In this document: piece after piece, positions 1-12,640 of the stretch | Position numbering within the stretch: position 1 is the first letter of the stretch | Layout of the letters: the number at the start of each line of letters is the position of its first letter | DNA from: Chelonoidis abingdonii | Lineage: Eukaryota; Chordata; Testudines; Testudinidae | DNA length: 64,000 bases | NCBI RefSeq assembly: GCF_003597395.2 | Contig: NC_133772.1 | Location: forward strand, 139,447,907 to 139,511,906 | Direction of reading: 5' to 3' | Translations under genes and position numbers: made by a program | The notes under the pieces: model-generated | Told to the model about the DNA's origin: nothing | The model's database searches: none | The model's input: the letters and a program-made list of their open reading frames with translations, nothing else

Positions 1-141
1 AAACTGTTGACTCATATTTAGCTTGTGGTCCACTATAACCCCTAGATCCCTTTCTGCTGTACTCCTTCCTAGACAGTCTCTTCCCATTCTATATGTGTGA
101 AACTGATTGTTCCTTCCTAAGTGGAGCACTTTGCATCTTGG
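1..141 (-). mobile_element. CR1 LINE fragment, cut by window start
   Basis: Reverse-complemented, this reads as the CR1 RT-downstream segment that encodes the 'VDHKLNMSQ'-type region, the same segment seen on the + strand near 25560 and 39500. It stops matching after about 141. Old and non-coding. Confidence 0.75.
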
Positions 142-1246
142 CTGAGTGTGTGGTTGGATAGATTGACGATATTGGGTGGTTTAGGGTACCACGGTTGTGG
201 CCCCATGTGGCAAGTAGGAGTTTAGACAACTTACAGTCCTTTTTCCTTTGCAGAGAGCTGAAGTGAGTAATGTAGATCTCCTGTCTTATTTTAGTGAAGT
301 CCATTTGTATGGTAATATAGTTATTTATGAGAGTCTTCAGTTTGGAGAGCTCTGTTCTGAGGAATGCTGCTGCTGCATGCGAGCATCCAGAGGAAGTCAT
401 GCCCGACAGCATCCTTGCTCTGCACATCTGAGCAATGCCAGACAGTCGTAAACAACATTATTCATCATGTTCCATTAGAAACACTCCCAAATCTGACTGG
501 AGTCGGTCAGAGCCCAGAGAGAGCACTGCTAAGGACATGCAATGATTTGCCACTGACTTGGAATGCCACTGGTGTCCCCAACCTCTCTGCAGAGGGTTAG
601 CGAGGGTGGTGAGGGAGTTCTGTTCGCATCTGTGCAGCTGATTTTGAGTCTGTTTGGTGTATCTCTGGTATGGTTTAAATTGCTTGGGGAAGGTCGATAT
701 AGACCTGAGAATCTGCCTCCTTTTCTTACAGTGTCCCTGGGGGAATGTTCGCTAAGGCCTCTTCCCCACTGTTTCCGGTCCTCCACTCTGTGCTGCCATA
801 CAGCAGTGGAATTGGCAGTAAGACAGCGGTGCTGGTGATGCTGAGATCTGTAGCTCTCCTTCGTCCAAGGGCTGTAATGCAGATCCTGCCCTGACGAGTT
901 GTTTAAGGGCTATTCTGCCCTGTCTGCTCCATAAAGCAGAATCCAAACCAAACTGAAGCCCTTGTTTGTCAGCGCTAAGCAGTGACTGAGAGCTGCTCCC
1001 ACCCTGGCACTGCTGTTCAATAATGTATTACTGACTCCAACTGCAAGCATGAACTGTCTGGGTGTTAGGCTATCCGCAGGCCTAGCGATGGAGATGCAGC
1101 TTGAGTTCATTACTATTTGTTTTTAACCTTCTGTGACACACAGAGCTCAGCAAAGCAGATAGAAAGCCGCTGACAAATGCCTTTGTTTCTTAAGATTACA
1201 TTATTGTAATTCTTTGTTTTCAGGAGCTTCCCTTAATGTTCGATAG
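142..1246. other. No gene recognised
   Basis: Mixed-composition sequence with only short chance ORFs. No splice-bounded exon, RNA gene or named repeat was recognised. Confidence 0.6.
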
Positions 1247-1500
1247 AAGATGCAGCAAATTCAACATACAGCAGCTCTCATCCTTCAAGACACTTTCCTG
1301 CCCAAGCATATTGCTCTGTCTAAAAGTCTTTGCATTGGCTTCTTTCCAAATCCCGTATTGATTTCAAAGTTCACTGCCTTGCACTCAGTCTTGAATGACT
1401 GTGGCCCAGCCTGTCTCACCGCCCTTCCTCCACTTATGTCCCCACCTAATAGTATTGTCAGAGTCAGCAGAGTATTTGCTTGGACCTCAGTTATAACCTG
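1247..1500 (+). pseudogene. L2-like LINE reverse transcriptase C-terminal fossil
   Basis: The + strand frame gives a conceptual peptide starting QQIQHTAA, followed by a stretch in which LHWLP-type and 'RI.FK..L..' positions of the L2/Rex-type RT C-terminus (thumb and connection region) can be matched. It ends near a GPACLT segment that corresponds to the usual GPAYL motif. About 80 codons survive without a stop, but no flanking RT catalytic region is visible. I read it as an ancient L2-clade remnant, not a host gene. Confidence 0.55.
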
Positions 1501-3500
1501 AAGTCTGTGGGCACCAGGTCTTTCAGTACGTGTTCCCCTAGGACATGGATTTAGCAGCCCATTGTAGCCAGGGGTGCTCAGCATGTCACCCCCTGCAAAG
1601 CACAGCTTAAGAAATCTAGCTATGCTACTGCTTTGGACTGTGCTGGCTGTTTTGTGGTAGCTGATTTGACATGGCTGCAGATGTGCTGCACAGGATGCTA
1701 TACAAACCCTCAGCTGGGAGATGGTAGCAGTTCTGCTGAACCCAAAGAGGTTAGGGTGGTGGGGACTCCTGGGAAATAGACATCAGCCCCCCTGCCATGC
1801 AGAAAGGGGTTTGGTTTGCAGGAATGGCTGACCTCTGCCAAGGCCCAGTGGTTCTCCAAGGGGAGGACCATGGGTGGGGGGTTAGCCTTGCTCAGATTGG
1901 CTTGACTAAGCCCAGGGTACTTGGGATGATTTGGCATCAAAAGGTGAGACAGGTCAGTGGCCAGGGCTGGGTTAAGGCAATTTGGGGCCCTGGGCACCAC
2001 ACAACATGGCCCACCTTGTGGCTCAGCCCCTGTGGTCCAATCCTTGTCCCATGGCCCTGTGTCCCTTCCCCTCATGAGCCAGGGGCAGCTCAGGAGCGGC
2101 AGCCAGGGCCCTTTCCTTGGGAGTAGCACGGCTCTGCTCTCATGCCTGGAGGAGCAATGGCAGGAGCCGGTGGCCCTGCAGCTCCGTATAGCTGGGCATG
2201 TTGTAGCCTAGGCTGCTCAAGACACAGCAGTAGGTGTGGGGCAATTCAGGACATGCAGAGCTGTTTCAGGCTCTCTGCAGATTCAGGCAGACATCACACT
2301 CCCTATTATGCCTGTTTCCTGTTTTCCAGCTTTTCCCAGCTAGGAGAGGCTAGAAAATAAATAATAAGGTCAGCGAGTTCAGTTCTGCAGTGAGGTCATG
2401 GCTCCAGGAATGGGGACCCTCAGTGTGGGGCTACAGTGCCTGTGCCTTGATCTGATGCTGCCGGCAATCACTCTGGGTGGCTGCTTCAGTCCTGCTCCTT
2501 GCTGCTAGCCAGCTAGGCTGACTTGAGGAGTTGTCCTGATTAACTTGCACAGTTTATTAAGAAAGTTGCAGCCACTTAACCAAAAATCCCCGATCACGTC
2601 TGTCCCTATCTTCTTTGATCTCCCACCATTCACCACTGCTCTAAAAGAACTTTTCAGCTCCTTTCATCAAACATATTTGGTTCAGATTGTCCAAGTTACT
2701 TTCTAGAAAACTGGGAACCCAAGTGCTTTTGCAAAAGTATGTGTGCGCTTACACACCAAACTGGGCAGCCCGCTGTGCACTGAGCTATTTTGATAAGTCG
2801 TGGTTATGGTGCTAGCTGCATCTCTACCCCCTACCTGCCTCGGGGGGCGGAGGGGGTGTGGAAATCTAGTGATTCTTCCACTCTTAGACCAGGCTGGGTA
2901 TGCTGCCCTGTCTACCAAGCACTCATGAGCCTGCAGATCTGCCTGACTTCAGGCACCGGGGTTTGGTCTCTTTCGGAACCAGTCACTAGCAATAGTGACC
3001 AAAGTATCTTCACTTAGCAGTTGAAAAAAGCATCAGAGGATAAAGGATTTTAAAATAATGAAGAGCCTCCAAGCATGTTTCATGTAATCTAACAGGCTCC
3101 CTATGAGCTCAAGGAGGTTAGCTTTCTTCCACTGCCCGCCCAGCGCCTCCTGTAAGTCTGTGTGACTCTCACTTCGGTTCTCTGCTTGAGCCATCCTTTA
3201 CAAACTGGGCTGGGTGCTGCCCAGAGACAGCGGGCTAGGCGACCCCTGTAGCTACTTGATTTGGCACTGGGCTGTTAAGAACATTAAGTGTAAGCTGCTG
3301 AGTGACCATTAGCAACACCTCCTGTTTCGCTAGGTGTGTATGTTCTGCCTGCCGCAGGGTGAGAGATCCATCCCTGTATATGGGACAGACGGGTCCCGAT
3401 TTGATAATAAGAATACCAAAGAGCACCCTCACATTCCCCACAGGTACAGCTAGTCGGAAAGTTCACAGTGGCACAGTTTGCCATCGGAAAGTGTAGTTTT
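1501..3500. other. No gene recognised
   Basis: GC-moderate sequence with several short overlapping ORFs on both strands (for example 1710-2129 minus and 1797-2126 plus). They lie opposite each other and resemble no known protein. I see no repeat family or exon that I can name. Confidence 0.55.
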
Positions 3501-3900
3501 GTCAAAATCTGGACATTTCACAGAAACATTGAGTTTTGGAAAAAAGTTTAATGGAAAAGTGTTGAAGCAAATCACTTCAAGTTTCTTGCTCTGTTTTGAT
3601 GATGTGGAAACATTTTGTTTTGTTAACATTCAGAGGTTTTGTTTTGATAAGATAAAACATTTTGTTTCAAGTCTATCATTTATTTATTTTTGTTTTGACT
3701 TTTATATTACATTGTAATATTAATTATATTATATATTTAATATTTATTTTATGTTATGATGATTCTGTATTATCAAAATGTAACACGTTGATGATTCCAA
3801 ATCAAAATTGTTGAGAGGTTCCATTCTGTGAGAAATTTTACTTGTTCTGATTTGGAATGACACCAGATTTTGTAGTATCAGAAATTCCATGACACAGAAC
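3501..3900. repeat. T-rich, AT-rich low-complexity tract
   Basis: Repeated ttttgtttt and gaaacattttg words, then an almost pure A/T run near 3690-3760. It resembles a degraded interspersed repeat rich in TTTTG motifs. Family unknown. Confidence 0.5.
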
Positions 3901-5909
3901 TGCATCGTCTGAGCAACTCTAGTGACAGATGGTTACCCCTTTGCACCTGCTGAATGTACAGCTGTGGCAGTTCAATATATAAAGGAGCTGCTTAGTTGCC
4001 CATGGACCTGGGGCTTCCATTTTATATAAAGATCTGACTTTAAAAGAGCAAAAGAAAAAAGTGCAGAGAATATGGTAGCACAGAGCCATGATGCTGCTGG
4101 TTTTACTTGCCTTTCTGAACTAGCTAACACATTTTAGTGGCCTGCGGGGTTAGAGCAAAGCAGACCAAGCAACTGCAAGGAATAAATAAAACGAGAGTTA
4201 CATGGATTAATATGGAAGCAAAAGAATGAAGATTAGTTCCTTGTTTCTTCTAGAGAGGGGTTAGTCTGAGATCAGGGGATAGGGGAAACCATGGGATAAA
4301 GGTCAAATGGCTGAGGGCCTGAGTCCTGTGTTTGCAGATGGTAAGTGACTGAGACGTGTACACGGTGTTCCTGGTGCCTGTAGCTTGGAAAGGCTGTCTG
4401 GGAAACTGGGGAAGGAGCAGCGTTGCATGTCCTGGTTTGGGGGATTGGTGTCCTGCATGGAGAGTCCCAGTGAGCGAGCCCTGCTAGGGTGCGTTCTCCA
4501 CATTCCTGTTACTGACATTATTTCCCGACTTAAAGGAGAGAGAGGAAACCCCCCCGACAAATCTGATTTGCATTTTGTTTAAAAGTAAATATCCATCTGT
4601 GTTGCACTCTCTGTGTCTCAATGGGGAAGCTAGGGTGTTGATTGTGGGGCAGTGGGCAGGGCAGTTAGCTCTTTGCTTTGCACAGTGTCAGGTTTTCTAA
4701 CTTAGGGGTTACCGCCGACAGGATGCACCAGAGTCAGCTAGGGCCCCATATGTTGCATATTCTGTCTGCTAGAAGTGTTCAGTGGTTTGTTTCCAGATCC
4801 TGTAGCGTTACCCCAATGCCCTGGGCAGAGCTGTCCTTAGAGCAGCTGGGAATGCAGGCAGTTCTTGGAATCTTCTTTCTGTGGCCAGATAAAAATGAAG
4901 CACTTACTGAGGGAAAGCTAAGTTCTTTGGTTCTTCAGTGCCCACCCTGTGCACTTGCTGTCAGCGCGGCCTGTTAGAGTCATGGCCCAAAGTCATCCTC
5001 CTTTCCCAGGGTCTCCAGCTGGAGGAGACCCTTCCCCAAGCAGCCCTCGGCAGGCTGCATTAGTGTTGTTTACATTGGGTGGTTAGCGGCTTATTGTAAC
5101 AGGATTAAGTTCTCTCATCTGGCGTTGTCCTCAGGCACCCGCTCCCTTTTATAGAGTGTCAGTCCAAGGCATATGTGCCGGATTATGCTCCCTTTGTGCC
5201 CCTCCTGCTGACAGGCGTGTTGTGCCTCGCTGGGGAAAGTGTTCATGTGCACATCTTATATTGGTACCTGCCAACACGCCAATAGTCTTCTCAATTGCTT
5301 TCCATGCCTGTGCTAACTACATAGCAAGAGAAAAGAGTCCTGTAGTGCTTAAAGCTGGCAGTCATTATAGAGAGCACATGGCACCTTTGGGGGCAGGGAA
5401 CTGGCTGGGTGTATGTGCTGCTACCTGATGCGTCGGTCAGAGAAGCCATCATCTTTTCTGTGCAATAAACTACTCTGCAAGTGCACCACTATTTAGCCTA
5501 CCTAACATTATAAGCATTAGGCGACAGTCAGAATGGTAACAGAGGTCTTGGAGGAGGCCCTGGGTCATAGTCTCATCTCAACACATGGTGAGTTATGCAT
5601 ATAAATCCCAATTTATGAAGAGGAAAATAAGCACCTTATTGCTGAAATATGATCTTGTTCTCTGAAAGCTGGCATCATATTAACATAACATAATTAATAA
5701 AATAACACAATATTTACTTCTACAGATAAAGTGATATGAAGAGCAGTTGGTGGCATAGAGGGGGGAAAGTACTTTATAGAATACAGAGGTTATAGACATC
5801 GGGCAGGAATAGCAGTCTATCATTGCACACTTGAATGTGTTTATAGATCTGAGCTACCTTCCACACTAGAGTAAACAAACTGCTTGGAACATCTGAGTAG
5901 TTAAAGAGT
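3901..5909. other. No gene recognised
   Basis: Ordinary single-copy-like sequence with an A/T-rich stretch at about 5640-5720. No exon, RNA or repeat family recognised. Confidence 0.55.
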
Positions 5910-6298
5910 CCACCATAAATGCTGACCCCACCTCCTGACCATTTGGACCCTGCCCCCTGTTCCCATATAACCCTTCCCTGGGGTATCATTTTCAGGGCAG
6001 AGGTTGTTGTGTGTCTGGAAGCAAGGGATGGCATGTGACCCCTTTAAGAACTTCCCCCAGTTGCCCTTTACCAGTGGGAGTGGATATCAGCCCTGTAGGA
6101 CCACCTCCCCCAAATGTGGATTTGACAGTCAAGGCAAGTTCTGGGGTAGGGATGACCCATCCAGAAGAGGGTCATGTGACCCTTCTAATAACTCCTCTCG
6201 TTGCCTTCAACCAATCAGAGTGGGTTTTAGCCCCCAGCGCCTCCCTGTAGGGGAATGGATACCAATCAAAATAGGTATAGGCTAGAAATGCTGACCTC
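5910..6298 (+). repeat. Unnamed interspersed repeat 'A', copy 1
   Basis: This segment aligns with the reverse complement of 10207-10510. Shared blocks include ggggtatcattttcagggnaga, gcaagggatggcatgtgac and ccaatcagantgggttt-like words in the same order. Two diverged copies in opposite orientation imply a dispersed element. It has no coding capacity and I cannot assign a class. Confidence 0.6.
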
Positions 6299-7904
6299 CT
6301 GAGCTTACTGGTTGGCTGGTCCTCATTCTCTGGCATGGCCATTTGAAAGTCTCCATTAAGGGGCCTCTTTTTTCTTCTCTCCTCATCACCTCTCTAGTCT
6401 TTAAAAAAATAATCAATGACCTTGGGTCATAGCTTTTTTGCAGCCATCTGTTTGTCCCCCACACCCTGAAGATACAATTGGCGACGCCCGTTTGTCTCCT
6501 GACAGCTGATGCATACCCTGGAGGATACCCTTTTTACTGTGCCCCTTTCCATGACTAGTCAGATCTGCTCGGAACCAGAACCAGAACCACCCTAAGGAAA
6601 ACACGTGTTTCTCAAAGTCAGCCACAAGAGCTTGTGTGTTGTTGACAGTTTCCACTCACTTGTTCCTTTAGAACCCTGGAGGATACGCTGTCCATCAGTT
6701 TTCTAACAAAGCGTTGCATTTTTCCTAAATCATTTTAACCATAGTTAAAACAGGGATTTAGCTTGCTCTGGTGAATTTTAGCTTGAGGTTGCTGTTTCTA
6801 TACTAACCAGAACACACTGCAGTAATGGTTATTAGTAAGGACAGCGTGTACAAAGAGTTAGAACATATAATACATGTATTTACACGTCTAAAACAAGCAA
6901 CCTACCTCCTCTTGCAGTCCAGCAGCAGCCCTTCTTTTGGATGATTTCTGTTGTAAAACGAGAGTCTCCAGAAAAGCTTAGGTTTTTATACTAGCCTACC
7001 TCTTTGTTTCAAACAAACTTCAATGTCTACAGTTAGCAGATTGATTTGACTCCAGCTCTTAATTAATAGATAAGTGAGGAATTTATGTACCCTACCCCAA
7101 ACGTTCCCTTCTATGATCTCTGGGTGAAAATTAATCTGTCTACGCAACAGGACTGCTTTGGGTTAATTTTTAATTAAAATATATTTTCTGTTTCAGTTAA
7201 AAGCAGAGCACTACAGAGCCTTCAGACAATATTACAGATGAATGTTTCTGTACCCTCACACCTGACTGCTTACCTTGCAGCTGCTAGTCAATGTCTCATG
7301 GCTTGTTTTTCAATATTAATTATATTTCATATGCGCTTAAAGAATTTTTTTAGTTTTTAAATAAAAAAATGGACAGAGCCCATTCTGTCTGTGTAGTGTT
7401 AAGTAGCAAGCTGAGCCCAAAGACCCTCCACTTGTTAATAGGGTGATTTTGTTCTTAAAGCACAGGTTTATGTTGATAAACCCAGTGATGCTTTGTGGCT
7501 CCCTGCAGCTTTTCAGTTTTGGGTTAGACCAGGGAGTACTACTGAAAAGAAATGATTTGTAAACTTTTTGTGATTTTGTGAGTTGCTAGTAAGATTGACC
7601 AATAGCATCTACAAACTCTTGAGGTTTAATTTAATATAATACTAATCAGCACTCACAACCCCCTTTTCTGTGGGGGAACACTCAGCAAACTTATTGACTG
7701 ATGTTTCTGCGGGTGGACTCACCAGACCTATTTACTGATCATTTTTCCAACCACCACCAAGTCACAATGTCTTTAACCCTGGCAGAATGTTAGGGAAACT
7801 TAGGTGGATAATCACAGCGAGGCCAATGCTCGCAGCATGACCGAGGGCAATACAGTCACTCTGGCCATTTCACTGGGGCGTGGGTAAGCCCAAACTACCC
7901 CAGT
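6299..7904. other. No gene recognised
   Basis: A/T-leaning sequence with no recognisable exon or repeat. Confidence 0.5.
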
Positions 7905-8170
7905 GTATTTCACAGGAGCTGAGTGATCACTGTTGTCCTCAAGCCCATCTCAAACATCCCTGGTTTATAAAGTTGTGAAGTGCAGCAGTTCTTTGCTTTA
8001 TTTTATACTCATGGCTTTTTTATTTCCTCCAGGTTCTACTGCAAAATTTTAGCTGTTTGTTGCAATTAGGTTGCCAGACACGGCAGCAGGATTCTCACAG
8101 ACTATGTTTATTTAAAAGACATACAGCCTCTTGAAAATCTCTCTGACCCCTTTTGAATTACGGCCCTTGT
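7905..8170. repeat. Diverged repeat unit B1
   Basis: It aligns collinearly, with many changes, to 8690-8905. Shared words are ctcaa..tctcaaa, ggtttataaag-like, ggcagcaggattc-like and tttatttaaaaga followed by gcc.cttgaaaa. This is either an old local duplication or two insertions of one family about 785 bp apart. Confidence 0.4.
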
Positions 8171-8689
8171 AGCAGAAATACAGCTAGTCACATAGCTTGT
8201 TACCGATCCCTAGCTACAGCCGTTCCCCCGGACATCCTTTTCTTCTGATCTCTTCGATGTGTCGCAGTCAACCCACATCTTTTTATTTCCATCTCTTGAG
8301 CTCTGTACATTTGTCCTGTTTGTCATAAATCTCCTACTGCTTGACATCGTGCTTGGAATTCTGCCTTCTTGAAGCTGGGCTCTCTCTGCAGGCTATAGAT
8401 TAGACCTGGGTTTATTTTTTGGAAATATATTATTTTTAAACGTTTCATGTCTTTTTGAGTTCCTGAGAAGAATGCCTCAGAGCATTTTTGATGCTAATCC
8501 ATGCATACCCCCTGCCTGTGGGGATGCTCAGTCTGAGCATTCATCAAACTGGTTTAGTGATAAAGTTGCAGCCTCCATGAGGCATAGTATCTTTACCATT
8601 GATGAGATGTGAAGGGGCCCCAGGTGGGTGATTACATTTGAAGGCAATAGTTCCACCAACGCCCCTTTTTCAATAGGTTGTGCTGAGCC

Positions 8690-8905
8690 TGTTCAGTTCA
8701 GTGGGGTTGAGTCAGCTTGGCTGTACTCAAGTAGGTGTCTCAAATCTCCATGTTTTATAAAGCTTTTGATTTTTTTTAACACCATTTTTTTTTATTTTCT
8801 ACTACCTGCATTTCAGCTTTTTGCTGTTAATTTCTCCTTTTTTTCCAATGGCAGGAGTCGCAAAAGTATTTTATTTAAAAGATGACGGCCCTTGAAAACA
8901 AAGCA
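8690..8905. repeat. Diverged repeat unit B2
   Basis: Second copy of the unit at 7905-8170, in direct orientation, with extra T-tract expansion in the middle (8768-8800). The 85-codon open frame crossing it is a consequence of T-richness. Confidence 0.4.
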
Positions 8906-9342
8906 AATGTCACATCAAACCCTTCATTTTATTTAAGGACCAAACAGACCTTGTAAATTACAGAAACAGATATTCACAAAAGCCTTTTCAATAGGTACTT
9001 TTACTAACAGATACTAAGTTTTATTATATTTTATCTCCTGTTTGTCCCCTCACCAGTCTCTAACTTAATCATTTTAGATTTCATATAAATAGTCTTTTTC
9101 CTCAGCAGGGTTGTGTTACTTTCTGTGCAGATCAGGTGATCAATATACTATATTGGATATCCTTCGATTTGGTAATTTTGTTTTAAAACACTGTTAGGGT
9201 CGTGAATGCTTTGCACAGCATTTTCTTGAGTTAAGCACAGATACTACATTGCATAACCTGTGGCAATATCCACAATTAATAAGCTCTCTAAACATGGATG
9301 AGCACACAGGATCTGAAGCCTGCAGTTTATATCCTCTGAAGA
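8906..9342. other. No gene recognised
   Basis: A/T-rich non-coding sequence between the B repeat and the cysteine-rich ORF. Confidence 0.5.
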
Positions 9343-9726
9343 CTAATTCACACAGTCATGATGCTGCTGGCCTGGCACATCTATAACACAACCTTCACAC
9401 TCTTCAAAAATCTTCTCCCTGAGACATTGATTAAGGACGGCATGAACAGAAACAGCTCCAACAGACCACATACCTTTTTTCCACTCGCAACATGGTACTT
9501 CTTCAGTTAGTTCTATGCCAAGGGCATTCCTTAAATTCACAAAGCCACAACCTTCTTTGCACGTGGTGTCCACTTGAACAATTTGCCTCAATATTGAGCA
9601 AAAACAAATTGGGCCAGATTCACCTTTACTCTCTGATGCAACTGAGTCTAGGTCCTCTGTGTCCTCTAGAAAGGCATCGTTGAGCTTTTGAGAGAGTTTT
9701 AGAAAAGAAGGCACTGTAAATCCCAT
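9343..9726 (-). CDS. Unrecognised cysteine-rich ORF (hypothetical or fossil)
   Basis: An open minus-strand frame runs 9343-9777, but its first ATG in frame lies about 17 codons in, near 9726, giving a peptide of about 127 residues. An in-frame stop lies a few codons upstream. It has an acidic middle (EDTEDLDS region) and many cysteines, ending in C-x2-C about 12 residues before an H-x-C, which could be a metal-binding cluster. I do not recognise the family. It could be a fragment of a mobile or viral-derived gene, or a chance ORF. No partner gene flanks it and I see no splice or promoter signals. Confidence 0.25.
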   Translation of the reverse strand: MGFTVPSFLKLSQKLNDAFLEDTEDLDSVASESKGESGPICFCSILRQIVQVDTTCKEGCGFVNLRNALGIELTEEVPCCEWKKGMWSVGAVSVHAVLNQCLREKIFEECEGCVIDVPGQQHHDCVN

Positions 9727-10206
9727 TTTAGATTTATGTAACCCAGTTCCTACTCCATTATAATCCTTGACCTCCACATTTTGTATTCTGTCTGTGCAAT
9801 GTCTTCACAGTTCCCTTTCTCCAAGTCCGACGAGCCATGGTTGCCTTCTTCCATGGGTTCAGATGTTGGGTGAGCATTTGCTGGTTAGTCTGACTGATGA
9901 TTGCTGTCAGGTTCTAGCATCTCTAGCAATGGCTGAGCCAAGGGGCTCCCCATTGCTGCTCCCTCCTTCTCAGAAGGGTGCTGTGCAGTGCTTTCTTTAC
10001 AGACAGCTGAGGAGCCTCAGAGATATAATGTGTTCTGTAGTGCTCATTTCAGTGGTGAAGGAAGACATGTTTCCTCTCAGTGTTTCCATGGTTTCCTTAA
10101 ATACACTTTTGAAACATGATGGCCTCTTCCAACCAGTGATGGTCTTTCGGGGCAGTGATGCCAGCCAGCCAGCCAGCCAACCATTACGCTTCCAGGGGTT
10201 TCCAGC

Positions 10207-10510
10207 CTAGACCACTGAGCTATAGCTGTTCTACTTGGTTTACATTTCCCTTCAGAGAGGTCCTACAGGGCTGAAATCCACTCTAGTTGCTTCTTAGAGG
10301 GGTCATAAGAACTTGCCCTGATTGGTCAAATCCACTCTATGGGACTGAAACCCATTCTGATTGGTAGAGCGCCACAGGGGGTAGTTTTTAGGGGCGTCAC
10401 ATGCCACCCCTTGCTTTCAGTCACATGACAACTTCTACCCTGGAAGTAATACCCCAAGGGGAGGGCCATAGGGGGTCAGGGGACAATGTTTGATTGAGGG
10501 TAGACCCTTT
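10207..10510 (-). repeat. Unnamed interspersed repeat 'A', copy 2 (inverted)
   Basis: Reverse complement of this block is collinear with 5910-6298 and carries the same words for ccaatcag and gtggatt, gcaaggggtggcatgtgac and ggggtatt. About 4.2 kb separates the two copies. Confidence 0.6.
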
Positions 10511-11494
10511 AACTACTCATTTGCTTTCTCTTCCTGTGCAAACTGATTTTTTTGAAGGTACTCTTCTGTCCATGCCTAGACATACACACACATATACTGG
10601 GGCTGTCTAATTCATTGATATGGTCATTCCTTTGTGGATAATTGTTGTTATAAAATTTCTTAGACTTGTTCTATAAATTAATTTGGTTGTTGAGACCAGT
10701 GCTTCTCTAGCAGCACAGATGAATCATGGGACATGCTATTTCAGGAGCTGGGAAAAATCAGAATGAGCACTGGGGCCAGATTCTGCCGTCATCTGAATCC
10801 AAGCCACGAAAGTCCATGGAATTAATCTGGCTTTGCAGTGGAGTAACTGAAATTAGAGTTTGACCCCTCCTCTTTAAAATGTGAATGATGAAATAGGCCA
10901 TTTCTTCCAGAGTCAGCATGCCGAGAAACACTGAGTCTTGGTGCTCAGATACTGGGAGGGAGGCCCAGACATACGTGAGAGAACAAATATTTTCTCAAAG
11001 CAAAACGTATTTCAATGTAGCAGAATAACAAAACATTCCAAACGATAATCAACCTGCTTGTTTATAAATCTGGAGGCAGGATGTGGATGGTAAGAGCTGA
11101 TGCAGCAAAGCTGTGAAATAATGAGTGATGCAGATGTTACTAACAATTTGAAATTTTCCAGATAGTTCTGAGAAATGTATTAAGCACTCACAACTGGCAA
11201 GCTAAGAAAGGGTTGGTTTGGATAAGCCATGCAAAGTCCAGCTGTACAGCCAAACCTTTTGGGCCTAATGGGCTGTAGTATCGCATAGATTTTAAAGTTA
11301 TTATTCCATTAAGAACCTTCATGAGAGAAATAGAGTGAAATAACAGATACCTGCTTTGCGGAGCCAGACCTGCCCTTTGTAGAGAAAGGGAAAGGGGGCA
11401 GATCTCACTTTCTCAGAGACTGGTCTCATATGGTTGACACTCCCTTTTCTGCAATGTCAGGTTTTAGTCTTGTTCCTTTGTCATAGGCCACTTT
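10511..11494. other. No gene recognised
   Basis: Non-coding, no named repeat seen. Confidence 0.5.
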
Positions 11495-11672
11495 GGAAGG
11501 GAGGGATAGCTCAGTGGTCTGAGCCTTGGCCTGCTAAACCCAGCGTTGAGAGTTCCCTCCTTGAGGGGGCTACTCTAGGAATCTGGGGAAAATCAGTACT
11601 TGGTCCTGCCTAGTGAAGGCAGGGGGCTGGACTCAATGACCTTGCAGGATCCCTTCCAGTTCTATGAGATAG
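11495..11672 (+). mobile_element. tRNA-derived SINE (tortoise Pol III/SINE type)
   Basis: The head is tRNA-like. An A-box-like word (gatagctcagtggtctgagc) is followed by the tRNA-like cctgctaaaccca segment and a B-box-like gagttccctcctt, where a functional copy would have gttcaatcc. The body continues with tgaggggg and ctggact, and the tail ends in gatcccttccagttctatgag, the CR1-like 3' end. This layout is that of the SINE described from cryptodiran turtles. The B box is damaged, so this copy is unlikely to be transcribed by Pol III. Confidence 0.8.
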
Positions 11673-12110
11673 GTATATTTCCATATATTATTTAAAAAGA
11701 AAAACCCTCCCTATGGAGAAGAGACATGAGAAGGAAAGGAGCCAAGATATTCCTGGCCCAAAGAGGTAAGGGCTGGCTAAATGCTTTTTCTTTGGACACT
11801 TGTAAGACAGAGGCTCTTTATGCCAATATTAGTTTCTGCATAACTGTCCTCCCTAACATATTAGGGTTAGATTAGATGGCTATCCAGTGGGCCATGCATC
11901 CTCCAATTGCATCATGGCAAGTGACTTCTTTGGCCGTAAACCACCCAGGATCCTTGATTATCTCAAATTAAAGCAGCTCCACAGCCCCTTTTGGCAGTGT
12001 GCTTTGTCTTCCAACTGTTCGTGCACTGATACAGCTCTTCATTATATTCAACCACAATATCCCTAGCTGCTTCTTAAGCCCATTACTTTATTCGGTCCTG
12101 AACATCCAAT
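11673..12110. other. No gene recognised
   Basis: Non-coding. A weak CR1-tail-like phrase (gattagatggctatccagtgggcc) sits near 11870. Confidence 0.45.
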
Positions 12111-12114
12111 GAAA

Positions 12115-12640
12115 CTAACCAGTTCCTGCCCTTTCTGTGACATCTGTTTGTGTCTCCTGTCTTTCAGTGATCCTTTTTGTCTGGAATGAACATGGCCAGT
12201 TCTCTTTATTTGTCATCATTGTGTAGATCTCGCTTTTGAAGCCATTTGTCACTTTTGTTGTTCTCTGAACCAATTCCAATTTGTCTGCATCTTTTTTAAA
12301 ATGCATTTCCCCAAACTAATTGCAGTATCTGAATGGTGCCCCTACCATATTGTAAAGAGGGAGAGAGGAGTGATTACCTTGCTCGGTTTGCGTATGATAC
12401 CCCTGTTAATAAACTGCAACCCAGCAGAGCTTTTGTCTTGTTCCTACACTATTGCCATGACTCATTCAATGTATATCTCCAAGCTCATTTTCTGTGATGC
12501 TACTGCTTAATGAGTTGCCTTCATTTTTCATTTGTTCATCTGAATATTCCTTCCTCTGTGCATTGCTCTGTATTTGGTTTATTAAATTTCAAATGTATTA
12601 ATTTTAGCTCATTACTAGCAGGGAAGTGGTACAGTATTGT
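12115..12640 (-). mobile_element. Old CR1/L3-like LINE remnant
   Basis: On the minus strand a frame near 12300 reads DADKLELVQRTTK, the diverged form of the CR1 motif DxEKLERVQRRATK that is better preserved at 25760 and 40190. Many changes and stops follow. Ancient copy. Confidence 0.5.

Noticed and set aside
1710..2129. 139-codon ORF on minus with a 109-codon ORF opposite
   Set aside because: Mutually exclusive frames in GC-rich DNA with no similarity I recognise and no exon boundaries.
11495..11570. Functional tRNA gene
   Set aside because: A-box and B-box words are present, but the cloverleaf is broken and a CR1-type tail follows, so it is a SINE head.
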